Source: Sporosarcina globispora (lineage in GTDB: Bacteria > Bacillota > Bacilli > Bacillales > Cytobacillaceae). Taken from it: a stretch of 64,000 nt of DNA. Where the stretch lies: NCBI RefSeq assembly GCF_001274725.1, contig NZ_LGUF01000007.1, positions 2,301,629 through 2,365,628 on the forward strand. The letters run 5' to 3'. Positions within the stretch are counted from its first letter, which is position 1. Each line of letters opens with the position of its first letter. Made by a program: the position numbers and the translations under genes. Shown piece by piece: positions 50,189 through 59,847 of the stretch. The notes beneath the pieces were generated by a model. The model ran no database searches and was not told where the DNA came from. It saw nothing but the letters and a program-made list of their open reading frames with translations.

Positions 50189-50887
50189 TTGAAACGAAAA
50201 TTTGAAACTTTTACCTTAGAAGAATTACAGCTAAAAATGACAAATATTATTCATGAGTGGTTAAATGTAGACAATTTGAAATTTTTGAATTCTAAGCCAG
50301 CAATAAAACCTGTTAATCCTTTTAATAAAAAGAGTCATAAATATAATAAAGAAGATGGATTCAAGATTACATTCTTTGCTCAAGAGATGGTTCCGCTTGA
50401 AAATCAAAGTCCAGAAAGATATGAGTTTAATATTCAGAACTATTTAGATGAAGATGATTCAGAAACATATGGTCACATTATTTTGGAAGTTAAAGAGAAA
50501 CTAGATAATTTTACTTATTGGCTCAAAAAGCAGCATGAAGAGAAAGAGAGAGCAATGTATTCAGATGATTATGATGATGAAGATAGTGATTACGTTGATT
50601 ATGATACCTTATTGCACAATCTTGGCTTGAAGGAAAGCGATGATGGAGACTGGGAACCGGATGACAGTCCTCATTATATTTATGATGACACTTTCGATGA
50701 TGACTACGGTATCGAGGAATACGAACTAAAAGAAACGAAAGAAGTGTGTATCAATGAAAATAAAGGGGAGTTTATGGTAATTAACAAATGGATTCCTGAT
50801 TTTTATAAGAGCGACTGCTACTTTAAACATCACAAATTGATTTATAAATCGAATAAAGAAAGCTTAGAAGATGTCTTTGGTGACTAA
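50189..50887 (+). CDS. hypothetical acidic protein, 232 aa
   Basis: TTG 50189 (or 50186) after GAGTGATT. A strongly acidic stretch (SDDYDDEDSDYVDYD) near residue 130 and a second acidic cluster (DDTFDDDYGIEEYE). Could be a nucleic-acid mimic or a flexible linker. No family recognised. Confidence 0.55.
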   Translation: MKRKFETFTLEELQLKMTNIIHEWLNVDNLKFLNSKPAIKPVNPFNKKSHKYNKEDGFKITFFAQEMVPLENQSPERYEFNIQNYLDEDDSETYGHIILEVKEKLDNFTYWLKKQHEEKERAMYSDDYDDEDSDYVDYDTLLHNLGLKESDDGDWEPDDSPHYIYDDTFDDDYGIEEYELKETKEVCINENKGEFMVINKWIPDFYKSDCYFKHHKLIYKSNKESLEDVFGD

Positions 50888-50938
50888 TTTAAAATAATCA
50901 AATACAAAGGGAAATAACGTTACATAAGTGCTGCGCAG

Positions 50939-50956
50939 CCTCCATTGATCAGGAGG
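50939..50956 (+). promoter_or_regulatory. SD-masking hairpin before the VSR-like endonuclease
   Basis: CCTCC (50939-50943) is complementary to the SD GGAGG (50952-50956), loop ATTGATCA. It may limit endonuclease translation, as in several phage homing endonuclease genes. A second weaker SD (AGAGGAAAG) is not masked. Confidence 0.4.
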
Positions 50957-50966
50957 AAGAGGAAAG

Positions 50967-52487
50967 TTGGCTATTTTAGAGGAAGCAATACAATTAAAAT
51001 GGAGTAACAGTATAAAAAAATACTATATTGGAAAAGGGTACACTTTTACTAGAACGGGTGATATATTCATTGTACACACTGATGATTTACCCACTGGAAG
51101 TAGTTTTAAAGTTACAAAGATATGCGATGATTGTGGAAAATGTATTAAAAATCAAGTTTATAGTAGTATTTTAAAGAATAGAAATCAAGATGGAAAAGAC
51201 AGATGTAAGAAATGTGGGGCAATTTACAGTGGTGAAGTTAGAAAAAATAATGTTAAATACGTAAAATCATTAGACTATTATGCAAAATTAAATAGCAAAG
51301 AATATTTATTGCAAGAATTTAGTGAAAAAAATAATAAATTACCCAAGGATATCTCTTTCGGAACAAATGAAATTTATCTATGGAATTGTCCAGATTGTAA
51401 AAGTGAGTATGATATGAGTGTAAGCAATAGAAAGAATAGAAATTGTCCTTTTTGTAGAGGTTCTCGTGTAAATGAAACAAATTGTTTATGGACTACTCAT
51501 TCTAATATAGCAATGCTATTAACTTATCCGGAAAGAGGGTATAAAATAACTTCTGGAAGCAATAAGAAAGAAAAGTTTACTTGCCCTAATTGTAAACATG
51601 AAGAGTCAAAAGTCATTCAGAGCGTAGTAAATAGAGGACTTTCATGTTCAGCATGTTCAGATGGACTGAGTTATCCTCAGAAGTTCATGTTTAACATGTT
51701 AAAACAATTAAATATTAAATTTGAGAATGAAAAAATATTCAAATGGTCTAAAAGTGTAAAACATAATAATAGTAAATTAATAGGATTAAAAAGATATGAT
51801 TTTTACATACCGTCTTTAAGTATGATTATTGAAACTCATGGGGGACAACACTATAGTGATGGTTTTCAGCACTTAAATGGTAAGAATTTAGAAGAAGAAC
51901 AAGAAAATGATAGGTTAAAAGAAAAACTAGCTAAAGAAAATGGAATCAAAGACTATATACAAATTGATTGTAAGAGATCAGAATTAGACTATATAAGAAT
52001 CAATATATTATCAAAATTATCTAATTTGCTTAATTTAAAAAATATTGATTGGGAAGACTGTCATAAATTCGCATGTTCATCATTAGTTAATTCAGTATGT
52101 GGTATATGGAGTGAAGGTATTGAAAGCACCAGTCAAATAATGAAATTATTAAATTTGAGTAGGGCAACAGTTATTAGATACTTAAAGAAAGGTCATATAA
52201 TTGGAATCTGTTCATATGATCCTAAAGAGGAAATGAGAAAAGCTGCGGAAGCTTCAAGGCGAAAACGAATAAACTATAATCGTAATTCAAGAAAAGTAAT
52301 GCAATTATCTGCAAGTGGAGATAACTATATTAAAGAATGGATTAGTGCTGAAGAAATTTCAAAAAATATAAAGATACATCAAAACAGCATTCGAAGAGTC
52401 TGCAGTGGAAAACGTAAAACAGCTGGTGGCTACAAGTGGATGTACAAAGAAGATTACGAGGAATACATAAAGCAAGCTGCAAATTAA
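50967..52487 (+). CDS. zinc-ribbon plus VSR-like (EDxHD-type) homing endonuclease
   Basis: 506 aa, TTG start. Four CxxC-type zinc ribbons in the N-terminal half (CDDCGKC/CKKC, CPDC/CPFC, CPNC/CSAC). A VSR-like nuclease core follows at about 240-350: SYPQKFMFNMLKQLN, KRYDFYIPSLSMIIETHGGQH, NDRLKEKLAKENGI, IQIDCK. Then two NUMOD1/HTH-like repeats near the C-terminus (STSQIMKLLNLSRATVIRYL and SAEEISKNIKIHQNSIRRV). This layout matches I-Bth0305I-type phage homing enzymes. Confidence 0.75.
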   Translation: MAILEEAIQLKWSNSIKKYYIGKGYTFTRTGDIFIVHTDDLPTGSSFKVTKICDDCGKCIKNQVYSSILKNRNQDGKDRCKKCGAIYSGEVRKNNVKYVKSLDYYAKLNSKEYLLQEFSEKNNKLPKDISFGTNEIYLWNCPDCKSEYDMSVSNRKNRNCPFCRGSRVNETNCLWTTHSNIAMLLTYPERGYKITSGSNKKEKFTCPNCKHEESKVIQSVVNRGLSCSACSDGLSYPQKFMFNMLKQLNIKFENEKIFKWSKSVKHNNSKLIGLKRYDFYIPSLSMIIETHGGQHYSDGFQHLNGKNLEEEQENDRLKEKLAKENGIKDYIQIDCKRSELDYIRINILSKLSNLLNLKNIDWEDCHKFACSSLVNSVCGIWSEGIESTSQIMKLLNLSRATVIRYLKKGHIIGICSYDPKEEMRKAAEASRRKRINYNRNSRKVMQLSASGDNYIKEWISAEEISKNIKIHQNSIRRVCSGKRKTAGGYKWMYKEDYEEYIKQAAN

Positions 52488-52511
52488 ATACATAAAAATT
52501 CCAAATAATGC

Positions 52512-52540
52512 TTGATTAATATAAAATAATTAAATATAAT
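52512..52540 (+). promoter_or_regulatory. promoter with operator-like AT block in spacer
   Basis: TTGATT (52512-52517), 17-bp spacer AATATAAAATAATTAAA, perfect TATAAT (52535-52540). Only one copy of the block. Confidence 0.7.
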
Positions 52541-52572
52541 AAATATAGATAAAGTGAAGGGAGGTGAAATTA

Positions 52573-52767
52573 ATGCTAAACGAATATGCTTCAAGTTTTA
52601 CTAGTGATCTAGGTCAAAAAATGGATTTAACATACTATCCAGATGAAAATAAAGTCTACATAAGTATTGATGAAAATGTTGAAGTAAATCCTGTACTTGT
52701 TTTAACAAAAGAAGACGTTGAGTGTTTAGGGAAATTATTAATATCAATAAATGAAATAAGCAAATAA
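52573..52767 (+). CDS. hypothetical protein, 64 aa
   Basis: ATG 52573 after GGGAGGTG; an upstream GTG overlaps that SD. Small beta/alpha protein. No motif. Confidence 0.55.
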   Translation: MLNEYASSFTSDLGQKMDLTYYPDENKVYISIDENVEVNPVLVLTKEDVECLGKLLISINEISK

Positions 52768-52804
52768 AATGGTAGTTTGATTGACTTGAAGGGAGGTGAA
52801 GAAA

Positions 52805-53143
52805 ATGAACGAACAAATTATTATTGATGATCAAGAGATATCAACATATATAAGTGAAGAGTTAACTAAGAAAGGTGTCAACTTGAGTAAAGAAAATATT
52901 CTTGCTGTGTTGGATTTAGAATTTGAATTTTTGAGATTAAAAGGTGTAATTGAAGAAGATGCCACAGAAGAAAGTGATGAGAATTATGTCTCAGTTTTAA
53001 AAGACTTTCTTTATGGTATGAAGGAATCGATTGAGCAACTTGAAAAAGATGTATCAGAACTTAAAAATAAAAATAGGGAAGACGATGGGAAACTCGCTGT
53101 GGAAATTTTAAGTAATTTAAATTTGGTCGAAAAGAATAAATAA
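52805..53143 (+). CDS. hypothetical protein, 112 aa
   Basis: ATG 52805 after GGGAGGTG. The N-terminal part IIIDDQEISTYISEELTKKG is a pattern shared by small Bacillus phage proteins; the C-terminal half is an acidic coiled coil. Confidence 0.6.
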   Translation: MNEQIIIDDQEISTYISEELTKKGVNLSKENILAVLDLEFEFLRLKGVIEEDATEESDENYVSVLKDFLYGMKESIEQLEKDVSELKNKNREDDGKLAVEILSNLNLVEKNK

Positions 53144-53169
53144 TTAAAACCAAGGAGAGTGTGTGAGAG

Positions 53170-53742
53170 ATGAAAACGAACATTGAAATTAGAAATTTTG
53201 AAAAAGGTGTTAAGCATATTTACTTTTCAAAGGGTGTTCAGGAAATTTTAAGAGGATCTAAAAATATTACATTAAAGTTAAAAAGAAGTAATATGGGCGA
53301 TGCTTCAAAAATTGAAGATGTAAATATATTTCTTAAACTAGTCGACATCGAGAAGAATATTGATAGAGTAGTATTCTCTTCATCAAAGCAAACATTTAAT
53401 TGGGGAGAAGAATGGGAAATTAATTTACCAGATGGAATTAGTGTGACTGACTTAGAATTGTCTCATAGTAGAGATACAGGTATCAATCTATCCAGTATGA
53501 TTTTTGAAGTTGAAGAAAACTACAGTGTAAATAATACAACAGTTGATATAGTTAAGTATTCGTGGGACAAATGTAAAGAAATAATCAATGAAAACACCAA
53601 ACCGATAAGTTTTGAAGAGTTTCAGTCAAAAGCTTTACATAAATTACAAAGGCAATTCCTAAGTATTCCAGACACAAAAGATACTGTACTAACTAGAAAG
53701 AATATTGTTGAGATGATTAAGGATTTAAAAGAATTAATCTAA
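53170..53742 (+). CDS. hypothetical protein, 190 aa
   Basis: ATG after AAGGAGAGTG. Mixed alpha/beta soluble protein. No recognised motif. Confidence 0.55.
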   Translation: MKTNIEIRNFEKGVKHIYFSKGVQEILRGSKNITLKLKRSNMGDASKIEDVNIFLKLVDIEKNIDRVVFSSSKQTFNWGEEWEINLPDGISVTDLELSHSRDTGINLSSMIFEVEENYSVNNTTVDIVKYSWDKCKEIINENTKPISFEEFQSKALHKLQRQFLSIPDTKDTVLTRKNIVEMIKDLKELI

Positions 53743-53747
53743 ATAAA

Positions 53748-53759
53748 ATAATTTAATAT
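53748..53759 (+). promoter_or_regulatory. operator-like AT block before the RusA gene
   Basis: AAATAAAATAATTTAATATT at 53741-53760 is another copy of the block, with a TAATAT that could be a -10 but a poor -35. It is directly followed by a terminator, the same order as at 47339-47418. Confidence 0.4.
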
Positions 53760-53760
53760 T

Positions 53761-53798
53761 AAAGGGTGAGATGGAAATATATCTTACCCTTTCTTTCT
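53761..53798 (+). terminator. intrinsic terminator before the RusA gene
   Basis: AAAGGGTGAGAT (53761-53772) pairs with ATCTTACCCTTT (53781-53792), one G-T wobble, 8-nt loop, then CTTTCT. It closes the unit from 52573. Confidence 0.7.
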
Positions 53799-53812
53799 AA
53801 AGAGGTGATTAC

Positions 53813-54379
53813 TTGGTTAAAGAACTAAAACTAACCGTAAAAGGCATTCCTCCTTCAGTCAACCATTACATGGGTTACAGAGGGGTTAGAAAGGGTAATG
53901 GTTGCATGGTTATGGCTTACACTAAACCAGAAGCCAATAAATTTAAAAAAGAATTCTCTACATATGCAAAAGAACAAGTTGAGCTGCAACAATGGGATAT
54001 TGAATCAACACGAGATGTTCATCATTACCTTGACTGTATATTTTACTTTGATCGAACAGATAAAGACGAGCAAAATTACATGAAAGTCCTTTGTGACGCA
54101 TTAAATGGAATAGCGTACATAGATGATAAGAAGATTTTAACAAGAACTCATGAAGTGTTTTATGATTCAAAGAGTCCTAGAATTGAGATTACTATTAAAC
54201 CAGTTACATATAGAGGAATATTTAATGATGAAATACATATGGAAGTATTTGAGAATAAATGTAAGATCTGCAAGAGGTATAAAAGGAATTGTAGCATTTT
54301 GAATAAAGCAAAAGAAGGACGTATCCAGAGTGAGATTGATGAAGATTTTATTTGTAGAAAGTTCAATAATATAAAATAA
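53813..54379 (+). CDS. RusA-family Holliday junction resolvase
   Basis: 188 aa, TTG after AGAGGTG. RusA core: PPSVNHYMGYRG at the N-terminus, then DRTDKDEQNYMKVLCDALNG and IDDKKI holding the metal-binding Asp residues. The C-terminal extension has a Cys cluster (CKICKRYKRNC) that could bind zinc, unusual for RusA. Resolves branched replication intermediates. Confidence 0.85.
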   Translation: MVKELKLTVKGIPPSVNHYMGYRGVRKGNGCMVMAYTKPEANKFKKEFSTYAKEQVELQQWDIESTRDVHHYLDCIFYFDRTDKDEQNYMKVLCDALNGIAYIDDKKILTRTHEVFYDSKSPRIEITIKPVTYRGIFNDEIHMEVFENKCKICKRYKRNCSILNKAKEGRIQSEIDEDFICRKFNNIK

Positions 54380-54456
54380 TCAATTATAAAATAGTGAAAA
54401 TGTAGGTAATAGGACAAACAAACCCATACATATGTACATAGCAAGAGGTGAATTAA

Positions 54457-54648
54457 ATGCAAGCAACCACAACTATGATTGATGGTGTTGAGTATTCAAT
54501 TAGCGAGACAGAGTCTCAAACCATCCTAAAGTCATTACACAAGGATGAATTCGGTTTTCATTGTACGATGAGGTTCACAAAAAATAAAGCAGAGAGTGAT
54601 TTAGCTAAAGAGAATTTATATGATTTATTTGCAAGAGAAATCGTTTGA
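54457..54648 (+). CDS. hypothetical protein, 63 aa
   Basis: ATG after AGAGGTG. Small acidic protein; its last codons form the left arm of the terminator. Confidence 0.5.
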   Translation: MQATTTMIDGVEYSISETESQTILKSLHKDEFGFHCTMRFTKNKAESDLAKENLYDLFAREIV

Positions 54649-54661
54649 TTTCTCTATTTTT
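54634..54661 (+). terminator. intrinsic terminator before the integrase gene
   Basis: AGAGAAATC pairs perfectly with GATTTCTCT, GTTT loop, then ATTTTTATT. It isolates the integrase from early transcripts, so sprA needs its own promoter in 54662-54710. Confidence 0.8.
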
Positions 54662-54714
54662 ATTGCTAAAATAAGTGTTATAAAATTATTAGCCAGAGGA
54701 GATAAAAACACACA

Positions 54715-56298
54715 ATGAAAAGAGTATGGAATCTTTATCGAGTTTCAACTAAAGGACAAGTTAATCCAGAAGAAGATATACCTATGCAACGTAATTCTTG
54801 TTTAAAATTTATTGAGAGTCAAACGGACTGGAAACTAGAAAATGAATTGTATGAAAAAGGTGTGTCAGGCTGGAAAAATAAAACTGATGACCGTGACGCT
54901 CTTGTACAGATTAAAAAAGCAGCAGAAAATAAAGAGTTCGACATCCTCTTAGTTTTCATGTATGACAGGTTAGGTAGACGAGAAGATGAGACTCCATTAG
55001 TTGTTCAATACCTTGTTGATCACGGAGTAGAGGTTTGGTCTGTTAAAGAGGGACAGAGAAAGATAGCAGATCACACAGATTTATTAATTAACTACATTAC
55101 ATTTTGGCAGTCTTCAGGTGAGAGTAAAAAGACCTCGATGCGTGTTAAAGAAATCATTGAGCAAATGAATGAAAAAGGTCAATATACGGGAACAACTCCT
55201 CCATATGGATATGAAGTATATGACACTGGTGAGAAGCACTGGAAATATGATAAGAATGTAAAAGACATGAGAATTAATGAAGACGAGAAAAAAGTAGTGG
55301 AGATTATATTTGATTTATATATAAATAAAGGCTATGGAGTTTCTAGGATAGCAAAATATTTAAATTCCTCTGGATATAAAACGAGAAGTGAGAAGAACTT
55401 TAGGATAAATACAATATTTAGTATATTAAAAAACCCTATCTACACAGGTATAAAAAGATACAATGTGAAAAACAAAAATAATCATGATGAAGTATTACCT
55501 AAGTCTGAGTGGAAGTATGCTAAGAAGAGGGATGACTGGGCATTTATTGATGAAGAAGTGTTTGATAAAGTTCAAGAAATAATGAAAATGAGAAAAGATA
55601 AACAAGGTACTCTTCCGAACAAAGGTAAGTTACTTTTAAACGGGATCGCTATATGCGGTTACTGTGGAAATAAAATGTACAGTGATGTGACTAGGACAAG
55701 TTATACCCTTAAAGACGGTACAAAGAAGGAGCGTATCATAAGACGGTATAGATGTTTAGCTGCTAGAACTTCTGATACTCAACATGACAAAGCACTATAT
55801 GCTTCCGATAAACACGAGAAGGCATTTTACAGATTATTTATTAAACAAATAGAAATATTGCTCAAAAATAAAGAAAACTTGATTAAATCTAGACAAGCAA
55901 ATAATAAAAATACTTTTACTCAGTTAGAGAGTGAAATTGACATCCTCATCAAAGATAAGAATAAGCTTGAAAAAGACTTAACTATTCTCAATAATGAAAT
56001 AACAAAAAGCTTGTTAGGGGAAAGTTCGTTTAGCCCAGATCAATTGAGCAATATTATAAAAACGAAAGAAACAGAAAAGGATGGACTGGGTAAAATTATT
56101 GAAAGTAAGAAGGAAATATTGGATAGAAAAAAGAAAACTTTAGAAAAAGAAGATGAATTTGTATTATCACTGCAAAAGATTAAGGATACATTTGACAAGG
56201 CTGATTTAGACACTAAGAAAATGATGATATCTAGTGTCGTTAAGCAAGTGATGTTTAAAAAGGACGAATTAGATATCACATTTAAAGTTAGTATATAG
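54715..56298 (+). CDS. sprA: large serine integrase (SprA/YokA type)
   Basis: 527 aa. Resolvase domain with catalytic Ser11 in YRVSTKGQ, MYDRLGRREDETPL, then the recombinase domain (GYGVSRIAKYLNSSGYKT), a zinc ribbon (CGYCGNKM ... YRCL) and a long coiled coil at about 400-480, the order of phage integrases. It lies at the prophage end with its stop 1 bp from the host-fused frame, as expected for an integrase beside its att site. SPbeta SprA is 545 aa. Confidence 0.9.
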   Translation: MKRVWNLYRVSTKGQVNPEEDIPMQRNSCLKFIESQTDWKLENELYEKGVSGWKNKTDDRDALVQIKKAAENKEFDILLVFMYDRLGRREDETPLVVQYLVDHGVEVWSVKEGQRKIADHTDLLINYITFWQSSGESKKTSMRVKEIIEQMNEKGQYTGTTPPYGYEVYDTGEKHWKYDKNVKDMRINEDEKKVVEIIFDLYINKGYGVSRIAKYLNSSGYKTRSEKNFRINTIFSILKNPIYTGIKRYNVKNKNNHDEVLPKSEWKYAKKRDDWAFIDEEVFDKVQEIMKMRKDKQGTLPNKGKLLLNGIAICGYCGNKMYSDVTRTSYTLKDGTKKERIIRRYRCLAARTSDTQHDKALYASDKHEKAFYRLFIKQIEILLKNKENLIKSRQANNKNTFTQLESEIDILIKDKNKLEKDLTILNNEITKSLLGESSFSPDQLSNIIKTKETEKDGLGKIIESKKEILDRKKKTLEKEDEFVLSLQKIKDTFDKADLDTKKMMISSVVKQVMFKKDELDITFKVSI

Positions 56299-56345
56299 TG
56301 TGTTTTTATTCTTCTGGGAAGACAGAGATGATACAACTCATTTAA
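56290..56345. other. prophage-host junction (att site region)
   Basis: Base composition and codon use change sharply here: AT-rich, rightward phage genes before, more GC-rich Bacillaceae genes after. The host reading frame is open right up to the integrase stop. The att core must lie within or close to this stretch; the partner site is outside the window, so the core cannot be defined. Confidence 0.6.
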
Positions 56346-58975
56346 TGAATTTTATTCCGGGTGTTCACCAGGCACAGCTTTTAAAACCAGCTCTGGAAAA
56401 GCTTGATTGGTATAACAGCAGCATGAGAGAAATTGAGGTGAAGCCAGATGGAATCAAAGAAAATGGCTTTACATTTTACGAGTATGAATGGGAAAGCGGG
56501 GAAGTGTCTGCAAGAGTCAGGTTTGAAAGAACCGGCAGAGGAATCAGTTTAATAGAAACGAATGATTATCTTCTTGAACTATCCATGGATCATCATGAAG
56601 TAATCGAAAATGAAATCCAAAACTTCCAGCTGAAATTCGCAAATAAAACGGGAAGTCCCGTATCTTTTAGGGCTGAAGGGAACAATCAGGGAAGAGTAGA
56701 AGCTGTTTTCGAGCATGATCTGCTGGCTGAGAGCGACGCCGAAATTACCGGCCAATTACTAGTGCATGAAGGGGAAGAGCCCAGTGTCTGGAAAACCCAT
56801 CCTTCATTAGACGTTAAGGTTTGGGTAAATGGTAAGGAGTGTGAATTGCGCCTTGGACTGCTTCCCAAACAGCCAGCCAAAATTACAGGTGGTTCAAAAG
56901 GAAATCTCAGGTTTTTAAATCAGGAAGCTGAATTGGAAATTGAAGTAGAAAACAACCTGGAAGAAGACGCACTATTTCATCTTTCTCTTCCTGGAAGTGA
57001 TCTTGTCGAATTAGAAAAGCGTGAGTTTCGGATACAGCTCCACAAAAAAGGGCGTAAGCTGCTAAATGTGCCTTTCATCGTAAAAAAACATGGCTTCTAT
57101 CAGCCGGAAATGACGATTTTGGCAATAAAGGAGAATGGGGAAAAACTCGCTTTTAAATGCAGTTCGGTAGGAATTCCCCTTAAAAGCTTCGGTCAAAAGT
57201 TTGGAGGAGAGTCAAAGGATTATTGGTACATCTGCAATGGAATCTGCCAAGTGAATATTCGGAAATTGGATTATAAAATAACCGCAGGCAGAAACGAAAA
57301 TGTTAACCAGCCGTTTGCGTTTTTCGCTCCTAAACTTGGCAAGCCCTATTCAACAGAATTTTCTAAGGCAAAGCCACTGGCGGCAGAGTGGTTTTCAGAT
57401 GACACTGCCATCACATTCAAATTGGTTTTCAGGTCTGAAGCTTTTACAGGAATTCTTGTATCCTTGTATACCTCCCTATATAGTGAGGGCCTTGTAAAGG
57501 TATGGGCTGAACTGACAAATGAAGGGGATAAAAAATATGAGAACCTGTATTTCAGCCAGCCATTATATCATGAAATGCAGCATCCATATTTTCCGCTGGA
57601 GAATGAAGTGGTAGAGTTTTCAGTTGTAAAAGAATTGGGGTTCATGGAGATATCAGCAAGCAGTATAACCGAAAATTGGTTTTTCGCCAATCATAACGGA
57701 GAGCCGATCGGATTCTGCTGGCCAAAAAATGCAGAGTCCAATCCGGATGGGTGGCAATTTTACTACCAGCAGGAGACTGGCTGTCTTGAATCGGGCGATC
57801 AGAAGGTATTGGCCCCTGGCTATTTATCAATTGGAGCTTTCCGGACATGGGAAGAAATGCAGCAGTTTGCCGGTGTGACAGCTGAATATGAAAAAAATGT
57901 ACAGAATGAAAAAGCTTTAATTATCAATAGGGGAAATCCGGTAGCAAGTGAAAGTGAATCAGCAGAATACACTCTGAAAACATATCGTTCGGGTTACCTC
58001 CATGGCACTATTGATTTATATTTAAATGGAGATAAAAAACAATCTGCAAATTTCAGTCAAGAACAGGAACTAAAGGTAGTTAAATCGAATTTCCCTATTA
58101 ATGGTGCGGAACCTTTATCTATTGTAAATGCTGAGATTACTCTTTACAGTGAAAAGAAGCATGTAAGAGAACTTCTGATACTGCCCCGGGGAAATGTCAG
58201 AATGTTAATGGAAGAACAGGACGGCAAGACTGTTTTTATAATAGATAACGGAATCATTAGCTTAAAAGGTGCACCGGATTTTTATCCAGGATTATTCTCA
58301 TTGACATATAAAGAGCGGGAGTGGCTGGATTCTTCCTTTCCCAAACCGGTAGCCAAAGGATGGTGGAATCCGTGGGCTGGCGGCATGAAAACTGCGCCAT
58401 CGCAATTGAGTGTGTTTTCGCTAATGAAGGAGAAATCTTCTGCTGAATTTATCAGTGTTAAAGATTCGTATGGAAACGAATGGTCTGCATTAGCCATCCA
58501 TACGAAAGTTGTCCATCACTCCATATGGAAAGGCCTTGAATACACACAGTATTTCGCGTTAATGCCTGGAGTGCCAATCCTTGCTCATTGGGTAAAAGCG
58601 GACAATGCAGGCGGGAAGTATCTGGCAAATGAAAAATGGGTCACAGATTTATTTTTATCCCGAGGCTCATTAAAGGATCTTACTCTTACAGTAAGTGACA
58701 AAGGAGCAGATTCAGCATATCAGGCCGGAGTTGAGGAGCAATCCTTTGTTAATATTGATGGATCCCGTATTTCCAGCGGCAGTTCTCCTGAAAAAATGTA
58801 TGTAACGAGAAGTAAAGATAGTGAAATCCTTGGAGCATACATGAATAAAGAAGTCTTTGAAGTTATTTCGGAAAGGAAAGCGGGCCTATTGGCCAAACCG
58901 GGCTTTATTGCATTCGAAGAAAGAAGCTTCGAAGGCAGACTTCTTGAAAGTCTTTGCAATCTAGAATTCCTCTAA
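56300..58975 (+). pseudogene. host protein of unknown function, 5' end replaced by prophage
   Basis: 891 open codons from GTG 56300, but without any SD or promoter of its own. An internal ATG 56345 also has no SD. The body is beta-rich with repeated sandwich-like stretches, possibly an extracellular or carbohydrate-related protein, but I do not recognise a family. It is followed 10 bp later by the amidohydrolase gene, so they form an operon. The original N-terminus is probably across the prophage. Confidence 0.55.
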
Positions 58976-58985
58976 AGGAGAAATT

Positions 58986-59840
58986 ATGAAAGTCATAGAT
59001 GCACATATTCATTTTTCTGATATTAAATCATTTCATCATACTGCCAATGAACTCTCATTTGTGGATTATTCATATAACGGGCACCAGCAGGAGTTCAAAA
59101 AGGCAAATGTAGTTCTTAGCATTGCAATGGGGCTTACAGAAACAGACAAAATGGGCTTTCCGGATTATGAAGCAAGAACACCTATGGGACTTGACCTGAC
59201 AGACGGGATTCCGTCAAATATTGTTTACTGTGCGGGCGTCAATCCATATGATCTTAGCGAAGAGGCTCTTCAAAGACTGGAGGCAGACCTGCAAAAGCCT
59301 AATGTTGCGGGGATTAAGATTTACCTGGGGTATTACCCTTTCTACGCCTATGATGAGGTCTATGATCCTGTCTATACACTCGCGGCAAAATATGGTGTTC
59401 CAGTTGTATTTCATACCGGGGATACTTATTCAGAAAGGGGATTGCTTAAGTATTCTCATCCCCTGGCAATCGATGAAGTTGCTGTTAAGCACCGGAATGT
59501 CAATTTCATGATGGCCCATTTTGGAGATCCATGGACGCTGACCGGAGCTGAAATCATATACAAGAATCCTAATGTATATGCCGATCTTTCAGGCTTGGTT
59601 GTCGGAACGGAAAAAGAATTGAAGAAGCGCAGTGAAGGAAGGTTTTTGGATCATTTGAGGCATGCTTTAGTGTTTGCAGATTCTTACGATAAATTGCTGT
59701 TTGGAACCGATTGGCCGCTTGCGCCGGTGGGTCCTTATATCAAATTTATAAAAGAACTTATACCTGAAGAGCACCATGAAGATGTTTTTTACAATACAGC
59801 TATAAAGGTTTTTCCTAAAATCAAGCCTTTTCTGCCATAG
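58986..59840 (+). CDS. amidohydrolase (TIM-barrel metal-dependent hydrolase)
   Basis: 284 aa. Metal site: DAHIHF (HxH) at the N-terminus, VVFHTGDT, MMAHFGDPW and LLFGTDWPL (Asp), the Amidohydro_2 pattern. SD AAAGGAG. Partner of the upstream disrupted gene. Substrate unknown. The prophage may cut it off from its native promoter. Confidence 0.8.
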   Translation: MKVIDAHIHFSDIKSFHHTANELSFVDYSYNGHQQEFKKANVVLSIAMGLTETDKMGFPDYEARTPMGLDLTDGIPSNIVYCAGVNPYDLSEEALQRLEADLQKPNVAGIKIYLGYYPFYAYDEVYDPVYTLAAKYGVPVVFHTGDTYSERGLLKYSHPLAIDEVAVKHRNVNFMMAHFGDPWTLTGAEIIYKNPNVYADLSGLVVGTEKELKKRSEGRFLDHLRHALVFADSYDKLLFGTDWPLAPVGPYIKFIKELIPEEHHEDVFYNTAIKVFPKIKPFLP

Positions 59841-59847
59841 GACCTGC

